DNA of 64,000 bases from Aphanomyces cochlioides (GCA_019828595.1 JAHQRK010000026.1:372001-436000), one strand, 5' to 3'. Shown: positions 22,954-35,223, numbered from the stretch's first letter. The notes: generated by a model from the sequence alone, not told the origin. Program-made: numbers and translations.

Positions 22954-24717
22954 TTAGAGTTGATCGTCCTCCAAATCGAGGGGATCAATTTCGTCGGCGT
23001 TCATGGAGTGGTGAGCTTTGCTACAGAGCTCGTCGATGTGGTAATTGTTGGTGATGCTTTTGAGCATCGAGATGGCCGACAAGACGGGAGCCGGCAAAGT
23101 GAACTTCTCGAGATTGTCGCTGAAGTTTTCGATCAAAGCAAACAGCGACCAGTCCGTCAAGCAGTTGGTGTCAGGCAATCTTGTTGCTTCTTGGTTCAAT
23201 AGAACAGTCAGTGCCTCCGAGTTTGTGTAGAGGTCTGGGGCCCGATTTGAGAGGAATAAGTCAATCGTAGCAAGTGCAAAGAGGATGCGCTTGATCTCTG
23301 GTATGTCCGTGGTCAATTCTTCCAAGATTTCTGACGGGTGAATCTTGTATTGAGCCATGAAGTTGACGTGATGTTTGTAGTTGTGAGGCTTGCCTTGAGC
23401 TTTTAACAAAGCCATCTTGCGCTCAATAGTCTTGGTTGCAACAAGTGACTGAAACAAACTGAGGTCTTCATCTTGTGCGTACATAGCATGTGCAACGAGC
23501 TGAGGGTCATCTCGCAAAATGCGTTGACATTCGGTGATACTGCCTTCGACTTTCTTATCTCGAATGATCTTCTTCGCCAATTCGAGGTGGGCTGCAGCAG
23601 ACTTGTTAAGTCGTTGTTTCTTCGCTTTGCCTTTGGTCTTTTTCGGGCGTGGCGTACTTGAATCGTCCAATACAATTCGAGGCACTGCAAAGTCTTCAAA
23701 CGAGAGTTCCACGTCGTCTTCTTTGAGGATATGAAAACGGTTGGATGTCGGCAGGGGATCCAAACGTGGGGACGAAGGCAAAGTACGTTTTGGAGCTGGT
23801 CCAGACCGGTAGCCCGTTACCAATTGAAGGTCCAGCGAGTTCTTGGGCTGCTCACTTGGTGGAGCAAGAGCGGGCGATTCGTTGGTAGACATTTCCACAT
23901 CTTCTTGTTGTTTGTCTTGTCCATTGTTGTTAGGGGGATCGCTGTCACCAGACATATCGACATCAGAGCCATGAGAAGGAGCTGTTGGCTGTGGTTGTTC
24001 ATCTTGACCATCTCCAGATGCCTCAGTTGAGTCGGCCTCGCCTTCCGCATTTGTTCCAGGGTCTTGATCATGATCGTCTCCATCATGTTCAGGTTCTTTT
24101 TCTCCTGACGGAGGAGATTTTGCCGCTGCCTTGGCCGCTTTTGCCTTCGCTTTTTCAGCCTTGGCCTCTGCACGTCGTGAAACAATCGACGGAGGCAATG
24201 TCTTGTTCAGAGCAGCGATCTTGTGCTGAAACACGACGACAAAAGGCTGACCCGACGGATCCGTAATGGTGATTTCGCGTAGTGCGTCGCCGGATTTTGG
24301 CACCAACACTGCAGGAGGCGCAGACGACTTGAAAATGACTCTCAAATGCGGCGACTTGATGTTCTGACCAGCAGTAGGGTTGAATGCTGCTATCACTGAC
24401 TTGGTCAATGCAGCCATTTTCTTGACAATTGCCTTGGCCATCGAAGGGTGACTGACCTTGTTGAACGTAACGTAGTAGTTGTTGCCATAACGCGAGTACT
24501 TGGGAACCAGGAAATCTTTGCCACCAAGTCGAAACGTTGTGCCTCCCATTTCCACGCACGTAGACAAGTTGTAACTTGAGATCACAATGGTCTGTGGGTT
24601 CTTCTTGTGGATCAAAATGTTCGGAAATTTGGAGCCCCATAACGAACCAGGATTTTCCTTGACAAATTGATCGCAGATGACTTTTTCGGACCAGTCCTTG
24701 TAGCCTTCGCCCAACTT
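22954..24717 (-). pseudogene. LINE ORF1, residues about 427-1012 (copy R')
   Basis: N-terminally truncated at insertion (first residues KLGEGYKDW). Because the junctions happen to be in frame, an uninterrupted 1,493-codon frame continues upstream through Q fragments and 1,035-bp repeats to 27435. That long frame is a mosaic of trapped pieces and should not be annotated as one gene. Confidence 0.88.
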
Positions 24718-25456
24718 GGCGACGCGGTTGGTGGCTGCTGGCTCAGTCCCATTGGTCACGAGAAAGGCCGGGGCCAGACCCCCAGTGACAGGGGTAGAAG
24801 GGGAATCCATGCCATCCCCGCAGCACGGTGACTGGGGTACACCATTGCTCCGGCGAGAACCCAAATCGGGATACCGCCCCCGCCCCTCCGAAGAGGCCCC
24901 TGGGGGGAAGTAGACAGAACCGCAGGGTGTGCCCATAGGGGGGGCCCTCGTAGCCTCTAGGGCTGGCATGGACCCCGTTTTCTCGCCGCCTTCACTGGGG
25001 ATCGACTCCAATTGGAGTCCAGGGAAGCAGCCACCACAGGCACAAGGCCCCAGTGGTTCGCCCTCCTGAGTGAGGGCTTCGCTAGACAAGTTAACGACAG
25101 TGGTCTGGGGGTCAACCACTGACCCACTGAGGTTGACCCCCCCTGGAACTCCGGCGAGTGGAGCACCAGGTGAAGCGCTGGGGGAGCGAGACGCAGATTG
25201 GTCTCCAGAGACGCTGTTGGGGTCGAACTCGACCTCCACTTCGGCCCTAGGGTTAGGTGTAGAGACATTACTCACACCACTTCCGCCATCCTGATTGGAC
25301 GACGAAAGTGGGTGAGGTGATACAATACCTGGAATGATGGTGACTCCGAGAGTGTTGGTCTCACGGAGCTCGGAACAGCTGTTGGCGTTGGACATTTTGA
25401 GCGCGGCGGCACTTGATAACTTCTTGACTTGAGGGGTACGAGGCAAATTCGGAAGT
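24718..25456 (-). mobile_element. Q 5' fragment (5' UTR plus ORF1 residues 1-226)
   Basis: The element 5' terminus is at 25456, the ORF1 ATG at 25395, and the piece ends at NRVA where the truncated R-type copy begins. It encodes the Gly/Pro/Ser-rich, hairpin-forming part of ORF1. The first 17 bases (24718-24734) are the R' TSD. Confidence 0.85.
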
Positions 25457-26491
25457 CTGACAATTGCCTTGGCCATCGAAGGGTGACTGACCTTGTTGAA
25501 CGTAACGTAGTAGTTGTTGCCATAACGCGAGTACTTGGGAACCAGGAAATCTTTGCCACCAAGTCGAAACGTTGTGCCTCCCATTTCCACGCACGTAGAC
25601 AAGTTGTAACTTGAGATCACAATGGTCTGTGGGTTCTTCTTGTGGATCAAAATGTTCGGAAATTTGGAGCCCCATAACGAACCAGGATTTTCCTTGACAA
25701 ATTGATCGCAGATGACTTTTTCGGACCAGTCCTTGTAGCCTTCGCCCAACTTGGCGACGCGGTTGGTGGCTGCTGGCTCAGTCCCATTGGTCACGAGAAA
25801 GGCCGGGGCCAGACCCCCAGTGACAGGGGTAGAAGGGGAATCCATGCCATCCCCGCAGCACGGTGACTGGGGTACACCATTGCTCCGGCGAGAACCCAAA
25901 TCGGGATACCGCCCCCGCCCCTCCGAAGAGGCCCCTGGGGGGAAGTAGACAGAACCGCAGGGTGTGCCCATAGGGGGGGCCCTCGTAGCCTCTAGGGCTG
26001 GCATGGACCCCGTTTTCTCGCCGCCTTCACTGGGGATCGACTCCAATTGGAGTCCAGGGAAGCAGCCACCACAGGCACAAGGCCCCAGTGGTTCGCCCTC
26101 CTGAGTGAGGGCTTCGCTAGACAAGTTAACGACAGTGGTCTGGGGGTCAACCACTGACCCACTGAGGTTGACCCCCCCTGGAACTCCGGCGAGTGGAGCA
26201 CCAGGTGAAGCGCTGGTGGAGCGAGACGCAGATTGGTCTCCAGAGACGCTGTTGGGGTCGAACTCGACCTCCACTTCGGCCCTAGGGTTAGGTGTAGAGA
26301 CATTACTCACACCACTTCCGCCATCCTGATTGGACGACGAAAGTGGGTGAGGTGATACAATACCTGGAATGATGGTGACTCCGAGAGTGTTGGTCTCACG
26401 GAGCTCGGAACAGCTGTTGGCGTTGGACATTTTGAGCGCGGCGGCACTTGATAACTTCTTGACTTGAGGGGTACGAGGCAAATTCGGAAGT
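25457..26491 (-). repeat. 1,035-bp internal tandem repeat unit
   Basis: A unit made of a Q 5' fragment (25753-26491) plus an R-type piece (25457-25752, KLGEG to AKAIV). It repeats the arrangement immediately downstream in element sense, with landmarks offset by exactly 1,035 bp. The two units differ at one ORF1 residue (SRSTSAS here, SRSPSAS in the next). Its R-type and P-type ends share about 290 bp, which could have mediated unequal exchange. Confidence 0.85.
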
Positions 26492-27401
26492 CTGACAATT
26501 GCCTTGGCCATCGAAGGGTGACTGACCTTGTTGAACGTAACGTAGTAGTTGTTGCCATAACGCGAGTACTTGGGAACCAGGAAATCTTTGCCACCAAGTC
26601 GAAACGTTGTGCCTCCCATTTCCACGCACGTAGACAAGTTGTAACTTGAGATCACAATGGTCTGTGGGTTCTTCTTGTGGATCAAAATGTTCGGAAATTT
26701 GGAGCCCCATAACGAACCAGGATTTTCCTTGACAAATTGATCGCAGATGACTTTTTCGGACCAGTCCTTGTAGGCTTCGCCCAACTTGACTGTGAGCTCG
26801 TACACTTGGGACTGGGGGGTGAGCAAAATGTTTTCAATGAAGGCGTCCATGTCACCAGAGTCTTTGTAGAATGCGTCCGCCATGGCCTCGCATCGCGCAA
26901 TATCGTCATCGGCAATAGCATGAGCACCAGTGTTGCGATGTTTCGCGCCTTTGGGGGCATTGCCTTGCTTGGAATCTTTCTTGGACGAAGCTGAATCCTT
27001 GCCGGGAGTCTTTTGCGTCCATGGATTGGCCTTTTCAGCGTTTTGTTGCTCTTGATCGCCTTGTATTTTGTCTGCCGCGGTAGGAGGATCAACAGCGCCA
27101 TTTCCTTGAGCAACGGATTTGTCGACAATGTCTTGATTTGACTGGTCATTGTCATTGTTTGTCGATTGTTCCTCTTGAATAACTTCTCCAGGAGTATCAC
27201 ACGGCTTCGCTTGGCCGTTAATGTCGCCTGACCCATCAACCTCCGAGTGAATTTGAGTATTTCCCTCGTCGGTTAAGGCCTCGGTTTCAGTAGAATCCTT
27301 CCCCTCGGCGTCTCCAGAGACCATATCCACGTCCTCTTGAGATTTTTCTTCTTCCTCTCCCGTTCTAGGAGGCTCAGCACAGGGGGCGACGCGGTTGGTG
27401 G
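26492..27401 (-). mobile_element. Q fragment, ORF1 residues about 223-523
   Basis: Continues Q's ORF1 after the R insertion site (NRVAPCAEP) and carries the Q-type GEAYKDW. It ends at CCAAGGCAATTGTCA next to another 5' terminus at 26491. It is a recombinant join produced by the 8.73-kb duplication, since the undisturbed continuation of Q is at 12018-18673. Confidence 0.8.
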
Positions 27402-27547
27402 TTAAATGAGTTGTATTAACCTTATTTTTGAGCAAAGGCCCTAATGACTTACTATTTTGCCTCGTACTGTATAAATAGAACTTGGAAAACAGAATATGGC
27501 AAAGTGGTCATTGAACAGGAGATGAAGTGAGTGAGCCGTCAGCTCAC

Positions 27548-30500
27548 TCATGAAACGACGCTGTTAGGAATGATGTGTTGACGTAACCAGGGATCCGAAG
27601 ATAGATGCTTGAGCACATTGAATACCTTGGTGTATCCCTTCTTGAGAGGGAGATCAACCAGGAGCTGTTGTAGATGTAGCTTGATCAAAGAGGCAGCATG
27701 AATGGCAACTTCCATCGGACTCTTCGCTGTGAGGTCGGGTCGAAAGGTGCGATCGGCACGTTGGAGCCATATTTGATAATACACGCAGGCTCGGACAATC
27801 GGCCAGATCTTCAGATAGCCACGGATGTAGTATCCATCGGACGGCTTGGGCGTCTCGTAGAACATTTCCAGACACGTGGACGGAAAGGAACACTCGAGCA
27901 GTCGCTGGATTGTCTTGAAGAAATACCAAACAGATTGACCATATCCACAAGAGAACAGGAAATGCTCGTACGTCTCATTGACACGACAGAAGACACACGT
28001 CGGCTTGGGGTCTTGGTACTGAAACAGATATTGCATGGCGTTGGCGCGGAGAAGGGTCTTGAAAATGAACTCTCCATATCGAGGGAGAATGTGGTCGGGT
28101 TGGAGGAAGGCGGCAAGTTGGGTAAGGCGCTTGGGGTCTTCGTAAAAGTTGGATGGCAGGTTGAGATGCTTGGTAGGAAGAATGGACGAGCTGACAGCTG
28201 GAGAAGCTCTGATCTTAGCCGATTTCGAAGTCGCAAGCGCCAACAAGATCGGACTCGAGTCAGGGTGAATCATCCAGTGCCATTCCATCCATTCAGAGCT
28301 TGGCGTCGGCAAGTGGAACACGGGAGCATCCTCTTCAGAAACAATCTCAAACAATCGTGATAACTTGGTCACCAAGATTGAGATCCATTGTTTCGTTGGA
28401 GGGACAAAATTGGCTTGGCGGCAGGCACGGTTGATTTTGTCGAACAAGATCGAAGCTGGCCAAACTCGCTGACACGGAGTCAACAAATGCGACAACTTCG
28501 TGATGTGAAGCGAAGCCAATACATTGGCTTGGTCTTGCGTCGATGTAGAGCACTGATCGTATAGGTCTTCGAGTCCAGGCAGATACGAGTTGTGCCAAAG
28601 GGGAATATCCAAAGATGAGATGTGATTTGGACAGCCGTACGGAGTCCAGCGGGATTCAAACCAGCTACTCAATAAGGCTTTCCACATTGAAGTGATATTG
28701 GGATTCTTGTACAGTTGTCTGATGAATGCAGAAGAGCCATTTGCCAAGAGGAGATCTCGGGGGGAACCCCATGGATGAAAAGCCTTCTCGAGGAGAGTAT
28801 AGCCCGGCGTAATCCAGGCGGACATGGCAGACTTGCGGGGTGGGGTGGTGATGGCTTGAATGCATCTGATCATGACAGAGCGGTTGTGTTGTTGCCATAA
28901 AGCAAGTGCATGGTGCAGGCCTAAGCCACCGGACTTCTTCGGCATGAATAGGATCTCCTTTTTGATCAAACGGAGGCCATGGACAGAGGAGGAGGATGGG
29001 TTGATTTCTTCACCATGCATAAATTGAAGCATGGCCTTGTCGATCTTTTTGGCCAGGTCTTTGTCGGCAGGGACAAAAGCCAGTTGGTACCATAACACAG
29101 GCAGACATATGCTGTGCAGGATAGTGACTTTTCCGGCCATGGTTCGAGCCTTGTAGAGCCACAAAGACAAGCGAGCCACAAACTTCTCAAACACGTAATT
29201 GAAACGTGCCAATGGAGAAAGATTGGGCGCAACCAAGATACCAAGAGCCTTCACGGGACTGTCGGAAGTAACTTGTAGTGAGGCAAGGTTCCCATTCAAC
29301 TGGCTGTAGGTCAGAATTTGGGTCTTGTCTACGTTGAGTCGGAAACCAGACTTGTCGCAAAAGGTTTGAACCAATGCAAGCTGCCGGTGGAGGCACGTCT
29401 CATTTGCAGCATAGAGTTGCGAGTCGTCGGCAAAGTAACTCCCAGTGTGGTAGCGATCCCCACACTTGATGCCATAGTTGGAGTGTTGCCGTAGGAGTTG
29501 GCACATCGGTTCCAAAGCGATCACAAACAGAAGTGGCGACAGTGGATCACCTTGCAACACACCGCGTGAGATGTGAACTGGCTTGGACAAGAAGCCGTTC
29601 ACCAAGATGCGAGACTTGCGGCCCGAGTACAGTACGCGAACCATGTCAACAAAGGTTTCGGGAAAGCCATAGTGACGGAGGACGCGGAGCAAGTACGCGT
29701 GGTCCACGCGATCAAAAGCTTTCTCAAAGTCAAGCAGTGCCACCATCGAGGACGGACTGTGTAGTTTGATGTGGTGCAGCATGTCATCCAGTCGTGCAAT
29801 ATTGGTTTGGATATTGCTTCGACGGATAAAGCCTTGCTGGTCCGGGTGGATGATGTGTCGAATGTGGCGCTGAAGTCGATAAGCCAGAATACTCGTCAGG
29901 ATTTTCACATCCGTGTTGAGTAGGCTAATGGGCCGATAGTTCTTGGCTTGTGACTTGGGGCCTTTCTTGTGCAGCAACACCAGCGTACTGACAAGTTGCA
30001 TGGGAGTCAAGCGAGGGTGAGAATGGAGCTGGTGTGTGAATAGCAGCTCCAATACCAACGACCACTTGTGAGGTGCAAGTTTGAGGACTTCGAATGGCAG
30101 AGCGTTGGGACCTGGCGCTGAGTTCGAACTGCTGTGTCGAATAGCATGATAGAACTCGTTGGCGCGCAAGGGAGCCGACAGCTCTTTCTGGGCTTGCTCT
30201 GGCAGTTGCTTGTGTCGAGTCAATGGGGTCAGAAATGACGACACTTCGTCTCCAGATCGCTGCACCTCGGGAGCTGCAAACAAGTCCTTGTAGTAGTCGA
30301 CCAGGACGTCAGACATGCCTTGTTGATTGGAGACAACATTTCCATTGACATCCACCAACTCTTTGAAGACTGTCTTCTTCAAGGGGGTAGGGACAGGGGA
30401 CATGAAGTGGAACTTGGACGAGCGCTCTGCTTTGTACAAATGAAGTTGGAACGCCTGGTCTTGACGAAACTGCTTGTCTCGATCTTGCAGCTCGTGAATT

Positions 30501-31606
30501 TGCTTTTGAAGGTCTCGCACTCGATCCACCAGCACTGAATCTTGACGCATGTTGGGGACTTGCAAAAGCGAAGCGATCTCGACAGCTAACTTCTTCAACG
30601 GCAGACGTTGTTTCTCCAATCGTTGAGAATGGAATTCTTTGAGTTGGGAGCGGATATCATTGACCAGCATGTCGTAGGCCTTGGAGATATTGTGGAATGT
30701 TGGAGACTTGTCCAAAAATCGATCCAGACATCCATGAACAATCTCGGCCGCTCGTGGTAGACGAAGTAGCCAAGTTGGAGCTTTCCATGATCCAGAGCCA
30801 TGGCGCAATGTTTGACGCTTTGTGATGATACGACAAGCCACGTGGTCAGCCTGTGGAACGTGTGGCATGTGCGTCGCCTTCCAATGACGAAGACCCGCCA
30901 AGGTGGACGAACAAAAGATGTAGTCAAGTCGGTTGGTGAGTGTGGGACTTGTGAAGGCTCGTGCCACGGGGTTTTGACGGCGAAACAGATCCACCAGAGA
31001 CAAACTGTGCATCCATTGTTCCAGTTGAAGGGTGCCGGCCATGGTGGAGGTACTGGGTCTCAACGAATCCAAATCTTTGTTGAGAGTGCAGTTGAAATCT
31101 CCTCCAACAATGTGGAGCGCATGTGGAGGAAAGTCGCGTGGCAATTCTTCGAAGTAACTTGCTCGTTCTTGGAAGGCTGCCGGCGCATAGATATTGTGGA
31201 GAACGACTGTCAGTGGACCCAGAGTACATCGCACTTGTAGATAACGACCACGAAGCACTGAGTTGTCATGAGGGACTTGAGTGGCGTTCTTCAAAGGAGA
31301 GTGAGGATGTATCAACGTAGCCAGACCTCCAGTGGCTGGCGACGTGGATACTTCAGGGTAAATAGGCTCTTCAAAGAACAAAGAGCCTTCGTGGTTTGTG
31401 ATGCGTTGCCAATGGAACGCAACACGGTCGTGGAGACTTGGCGTGCGGAAACGGGTTTCTTGGATAAAGGAAACGTCGTGAACACTTGATAGTTTGTCGA
31501 GGATGTACCGATGACTGTTGGAGAAGCCATTGGTGTTGAGGGAGATGATTTGTGGGTCCCAGTCCACGAGTTCAGTTGGGACATCGGAGAAGTTGTTGTC
31601 AATCAT
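27548..31606 (-). CDS. LINE ORF2 endonuclease/reverse transcriptase (copy R, intact)
   Basis: Intact 1,352-aa ORF2, one residue longer than the others through an extra GAG/CTC triplet near 28990 (a Ser added in the NPSSS run after the RT domain). Catalytic motifs are unchanged. The ATG is at 31606. It is otherwise nearly identical to 18820-22875. Confidence 0.93.
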   Translation of the reverse strand: MIDNNFSDVPTELVDWDPQIISLNTNGFSNSHRYILDKLSSVHDVSFIQETRFRTPSLHDRVAFHWQRITNHEGSLFFEEPIYPEVSTSPATGGLATLIHPHSPLKNATQVPHDNSVLRGRYLQVRCTLGPLTVVLHNIYAPAAFQERASYFEELPRDFPPHALHIVGGDFNCTLNKDLDSLRPSTSTMAGTLQLEQWMHSLSLVDLFRRQNPVARAFTSPTLTNRLDYIFCSSTLAGLRHWKATHMPHVPQADHVACRIITKRQTLRHGSGSWKAPTWLLRLPRAAEIVHGCLDRFLDKSPTFHNISKAYDMLVNDIRSQLKEFHSQRLEKQRLPLKKLAVEIASLLQVPNMRQDSVLVDRVRDLQKQIHELQDRDKQFRQDQAFQLHLYKAERSSKFHFMSPVPTPLKKTVFKELVDVNGNVVSNQQGMSDVLVDYYKDLFAAPEVQRSGDEVSSFLTPLTRHKQLPEQAQKELSAPLRANEFYHAIRHSSSNSAPGPNALPFEVLKLAPHKWSLVLELLFTHQLHSHPRLTPMQLVSTLVLLHKKGPKSQAKNYRPISLLNTDVKILTSILAYRLQRHIRHIIHPDQQGFIRRSNIQTNIARLDDMLHHIKLHSPSSMVALLDFEKAFDRVDHAYLLRVLRHYGFPETFVDMVRVLYSGRKSRILVNGFLSKPVHISRGVLQGDPLSPLLFVIALEPMCQLLRQHSNYGIKCGDRYHTGSYFADDSQLYAANETCLHRQLALVQTFCDKSGFRLNVDKTQILTYSQLNGNLASLQVTSDSPVKALGILVAPNLSPLARFNYVFEKFVARLSLWLYKARTMAGKVTILHSICLPVLWYQLAFVPADKDLAKKIDKAMLQFMHGEEINPSSSSVHGLRLIKKEILFMPKKSGGLGLHHALALWQQHNRSVMIRCIQAITTPPRKSAMSAWITPGYTLLEKAFHPWGSPRDLLLANGSSAFIRQLYKNPNITSMWKALLSSWFESRWTPYGCPNHISSLDIPLWHNSYLPGLEDLYDQCSTSTQDQANVLASLHITKLSHLLTPCQRVWPASILFDKINRACRQANFVPPTKQWISILVTKLSRLFEIVSEEDAPVFHLPTPSSEWMEWHWMIHPDSSPILLALATSKSAKIRASPAVSSSILPTKHLNLPSNFYEDPKRLTQLAAFLQPDHILPRYGEFIFKTLLRANAMQYLFQYQDPKPTCVFCRVNETYEHFLFSCGYGQSVWYFFKTIQRLLECSFPSTCLEMFYETPKPSDGYYIRGYLKIWPIVRACVYYQIWLQRADRTFRPDLTAKSPMEVAIHAASLIKLHLQQLLVDLPLKKGYTKVFNVLKHLSSDPWLRQHIIPNSVVS

Positions 31607-31684
31607 CACGAGTACAGATGAAAATGAGTAGAATGGAGGGGTGAGAGGGGAGGTTGAAATGGATTGAAGCAGGGGATAGAAGCC

Positions 31685-33448
31685 TTAGAGTTGATCGTCC
31701 TCCAAATCGAGGGGATCAATTTCGTCGGCGTTCATGGAGTGGTGAGCTTTGCTACAGAGCTCGTCGATGTGGTAATTGTTGGTGATGCTTTTGAGCATCG
31801 AGATGGCCGACAAGACGGGAGCCGGCAAAGTGAACTTCTCGAGATTGTCGCTGAAGTTTTCGATCAAAGCAAACAGCGACCAGTCCGTCAAGCAGTTGGT
31901 GTCAGGCAATCTTGTTGCTTCTTGGTTCAATAGAACAGTCAGTGCCTCCGAGTTTGTGTAGAGGTCTGGGGCCCGATTTGAGAGGAATAAGTCAATCGTA
32001 GCAAGTGCAAAGAGGATGCGCTTGATCTCTGGTATGTCCGTGGTCAATTCTTCCAAGATTTCTGACGGGTGAATCTTGTATTGAGCCATGAAGTTGACGT
32101 GATGTTTGTAGTTGTGAGGCTTGCCTTGAGCTTTTAACAAAGCCATCTTGCGCTCAATAGTCTTGGTTGCAACAAGTGACTGAAACAAACTGAGGTCTTC
32201 ATCTTGTGCGTACATAGCATGTGCAACGAGCTGAGGGTCATCTCGCAAAATGCGTTGACATTCGGTGATACTGCCTTCGACTTTCTTATCTCGAATGATC
32301 TTCTTCGCCAATTCGAGGTGGGCTGCAGCAGACTTGTTAAGTCGTTGTTTCTTCGCTTTGCCTTTGGTCTTTTTCGGGCGTGGCGTACTTGAATCGTCCA
32401 ATACAATTCGAGGCACTGCAAAGTCTTCAAACGAGAGTTCCACGTCGTCTTCTTCGAGGATATGAAAACGGTTGGATGTCGGCAGGGGATCCAAACGTGG
32501 GGACGAAGGCAAAGTACGTTTTGGAGCTGGTCCAGACCGGTAGCCCGTTACCAATTGAAGGTCCAGCGAGTTCTTGGGCTGCTCACTTGGTGGAGCAAGA
32601 GCGGGCGATTCGTTGGTAGACATTTCCACATCTTCTTGTTGTTTGTCTTGTCCATTGTTGTTAGGGGGATCGCTGTCACCAGACATATCGACATCAGAGC
32701 CATGAGAAGGAGCTGTTGGCTGTGGTTGTTCATCTTGACGATCTTCAGATGCCTCAGTTGAGTCGGCCTCGCCTTCCGCATTTGTTCCAGGGTCTTGATC
32801 ATGATCGTCTCCATCATGTTCAGGTTCTTTTTCTCCTGACGGAGGAGATTTTGCCGCTGCCTTGGCCGCTTTTGCCTTCGCTTTTTCAGCCTTGGCCTCT
32901 GCACGTCGTGAAACAATCGACGGAGGCAATGTCTTGTTCAGAGCAGCGATCTTGTGCTGAAACACGACGACAAAAGGCTGACCCGACGGATCCGTAATGG
33001 TGATTTCGCGTAGTGCGTCGCCGGATTTTGGCACCAACACTGCAGGAGGCGCAGACGACTTGAAAATGACTCTCAAATGCGGCGACTTGATGTTCTGACC
33101 AGCAGTAGGGTTGAATGCTGCTATCACTGACTTGGTCAATGCAGCCATTTTCTTGACAATTGCCTTGGCCATCGAAGGGTGACTGACCTTGTTGAACGTA
33201 ACGTAGTAGTTGTTGCCATAACGCGAGTACTTGGGAACCAGGAAATCTTTGCCACCAAGTCGAAACGTTGTGCCTCCCATTTCCACGCACGTAGACAAGT
33301 TGTAACTTGAGATCACAATGGTCTGTGGGTTCTTCTTGTGGATCAAAATGTTCGGAAATTTGGAGCCCCATAACGAACCAGGATTTTCCTTGACAAATTG
33401 ATCGCAGATGACTTTTTCGGACCAGTCCTTGTAGCCTTCGCCCAACTT
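31685..33448 (-). pseudogene. LINE ORF1, residues about 427-1012 (copy R)
   Basis: N-terminally truncated ORF1 starting at KLGEGYKDW and open to the normal TAA. An artificial 1,243-codon frame extends it upstream to 35416 through in-frame junctions with Q fragments. Confidence 0.88.
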
Positions 33449-34187
33449 GGCGACGCGGTTGGTGGCTGCTGGCTCAGTCCCATTGGTCACGAGAAAGGCC
33501 GGGGCCAGACCCCCAGTGACAGGGGTAGAAGGGGAATCCATGCCATCCCCGCAGCACGGTGACTGGGGTACACCATTGCTCCGGCGAGAACCCAAATCGG
33601 GATACCGCCCCCGCCCCTCCGAAGAGGCCCCTGGGGGGAAGTAGACAGAACCGCAGGGTGTGCCCATAGGGGGGGCCCTCGTAGCCTCTAGGGCTGGCAT
33701 GGACCCCGTTTTCTCGCCGCCTTCACTGGGGATCGACTCCAATTGGAGTCCAGGGAAGCAGCCACCACAGGCACAAGGCCCCAGTGGTTCGCCCTCCTGA
33801 GTGAGGGCTTCGCTAGACAAGTTAACGACAGTGGTCTGGGGGTCAACCACTGACCCACTGAGGTTGACCCCCCCTGGAACTCCGGCGAGTGGAGCACCAG
33901 GTGAAGCGCTGGGGGAGCGAGACGCAGATTGGTCTCCAGAGACGCTGTTGGGGTCGAACTCGACCTCCACTTCGGCCCTAGGGTTAGGTGTAGAGACATT
34001 ACTCACACCACTTCCGCCATCCTGATTGGACGACGAAAGTGGGTGAGGTGATACAATACCTGGAATGATGGTGACTCCGAGAGTGTTGGTCTCACGGAGC
34101 TCGGAACAGCTGTTGGCGTTGGACATTTTGAGCGCGGCGGCACTTGATAACTTCTTGACTTGAGGGGTACGAGGCAAATTCGGAAGT
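33449..34187 (-). mobile_element. Q 5' fragment next to R
   Basis: The Q 5' terminus is at 34187, the ORF1 ATG at 34126, and the piece ends at the R insertion point. Its first 17 bases form the upstream copy of R's TSD. Confidence 0.85.
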
Positions 34188-35222
34188 CTGACAATTGCCT
34201 TGGCCATCGAAGGGTGACTGACCTTGTTGAACGTAACGTAGTAGTTGTTGCCATAACGCGAGTACTTGGGAACCAGGAAATCTTTGCCACCAAGTCGAAA
34301 CGTTGTGCCTCCCATTTCCACGCACGTAGACAAGTTGTAACTTGAGATCACAATGGTCTGTGGGTTCTTCTTGTGGATCAAAATGTTCGGAAATTTGGAG
34401 CCCCATAACGAACCAGGATTTTCCTTGACAAATTGATCGCAGATGACTTTTTCGGACCAGTCCTTGTAGCCTTCGCCCAACTTGGCGACGCGGTTGGTGG
34501 CTGCTGGCTCAGTCCCATTGGTCACGAGAAAGGCCGGGGCCAGACCCCCAGTGACAGGGGTAGAAGGGGAATCCATGCCATCCCCGCAGCACGGTGACTG
34601 GGGTACACCATTGCTCCGGCGAGAACCCAAATCGGGATACCGCCCCCGCCCCTCCGAAGAGGCCCCTGGGGGGAAGTAGACAGAACCGCAGGGTGTGCCC
34701 ATAGGGGGGGCCCTCGTAGCCTCTAGGGCTGGCATGGACCCCGTTTTCTCGCCGCCTTCACTGGGGATCGACTCCAATTGGAGTCCAGGGAAGCAGCCAC
34801 CACAGGCACAAGGCCCCAGTGGTTCGCCCTCCTGAGTGAGGGCTTCGCTAGACAAGTTAACGACAGTGGTCTGGGGGTCAACCACTGACCCACTGAGGTT
34901 GACCCCCCCTGGAACTCCGGCGAGTGGAGCACCAGGTGAAGCGCTGGTGGAGCGAGACGCAGATTGGTCTCCAGAGACGCTGTTGGGGTCGAACTCGACC
35001 TCCACTTCGGCCCTAGGGTTAGGTGTAGAGACATTACTCACACCACTTCCGCCATCCTGATTGGACGACGAAAGTGGGTGAGGTGATACAATACCTGGAA
35101 TGATGGTGACTCCGAGAGTGTTGGTCTCACGGAGCTCGGAACAGCTGTTGGCGTTGGACATTTTGAGCGCGGCGGCACTTGATAACTTCTTGACTTGAGG
35201 GGTACGAGGCAAATTCGGAAGT
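34188..35222 (-). repeat. 1,035-bp internal tandem repeat unit (second array)
   Basis: Same composition as 25457-26491: a Q 5' fragment at 34484-35222 and an R-type piece at 34188-34483. The upstream Q 5' end at 35222 directly adjoins P's ORF1 (TSD copy 35224-35238), so this is the original outer Q/P junction. Confidence 0.85.
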
Positions 35223-35223
35223 C

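Larger units (their letters stand above)
18674..24717 (-). mobile_element. LINE copy R' (5'-truncated; tandem duplicate of R)
   Basis: 5'-truncated copy beginning in ORF1 at AAGTTGGGCGAAGG (KLGEG) and ending at the family 3' terminus. A 17-bp TSD flanks it. Copy R at 27402-33448 has the same truncation point and the same TSD. R' and R are therefore one insertion event duplicated within an 8.73-kb unit, not two insertions. Confidence 0.9.
18674..27401 (-). repeat. 8.73-kb tandem duplication, unit 1
   Basis: Repeats as 27402-36134 in the same orientation. Both units start at a family 3' end after GGTTGGTGG and run through R ORF2, R ORF1 and two 1,035-bp repeats. They diverge by few bases: a GAG triplet in unit 2 ORF2, a 2-base gain near 35492, and scattered substitutions. 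Unequal homologous recombination between LINE copies explains this better than independent insertions. Confidence 0.85.
27402..33448 (-). mobile_element. LINE copy R (5'-truncated)
   Basis: 6,047-bp copy inserted in Q's ORF1. The 3' end at 27402 abuts CCACCAACC, the truncated 5' end is at 33448 (sense AAGTTGGGCG), and the 17-bp TSD is at 27385-27401 and 33449-33465. A 5' truncation with a TSD is the usual signature of incomplete target-primed reverse transcription. Confidence 0.92.
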
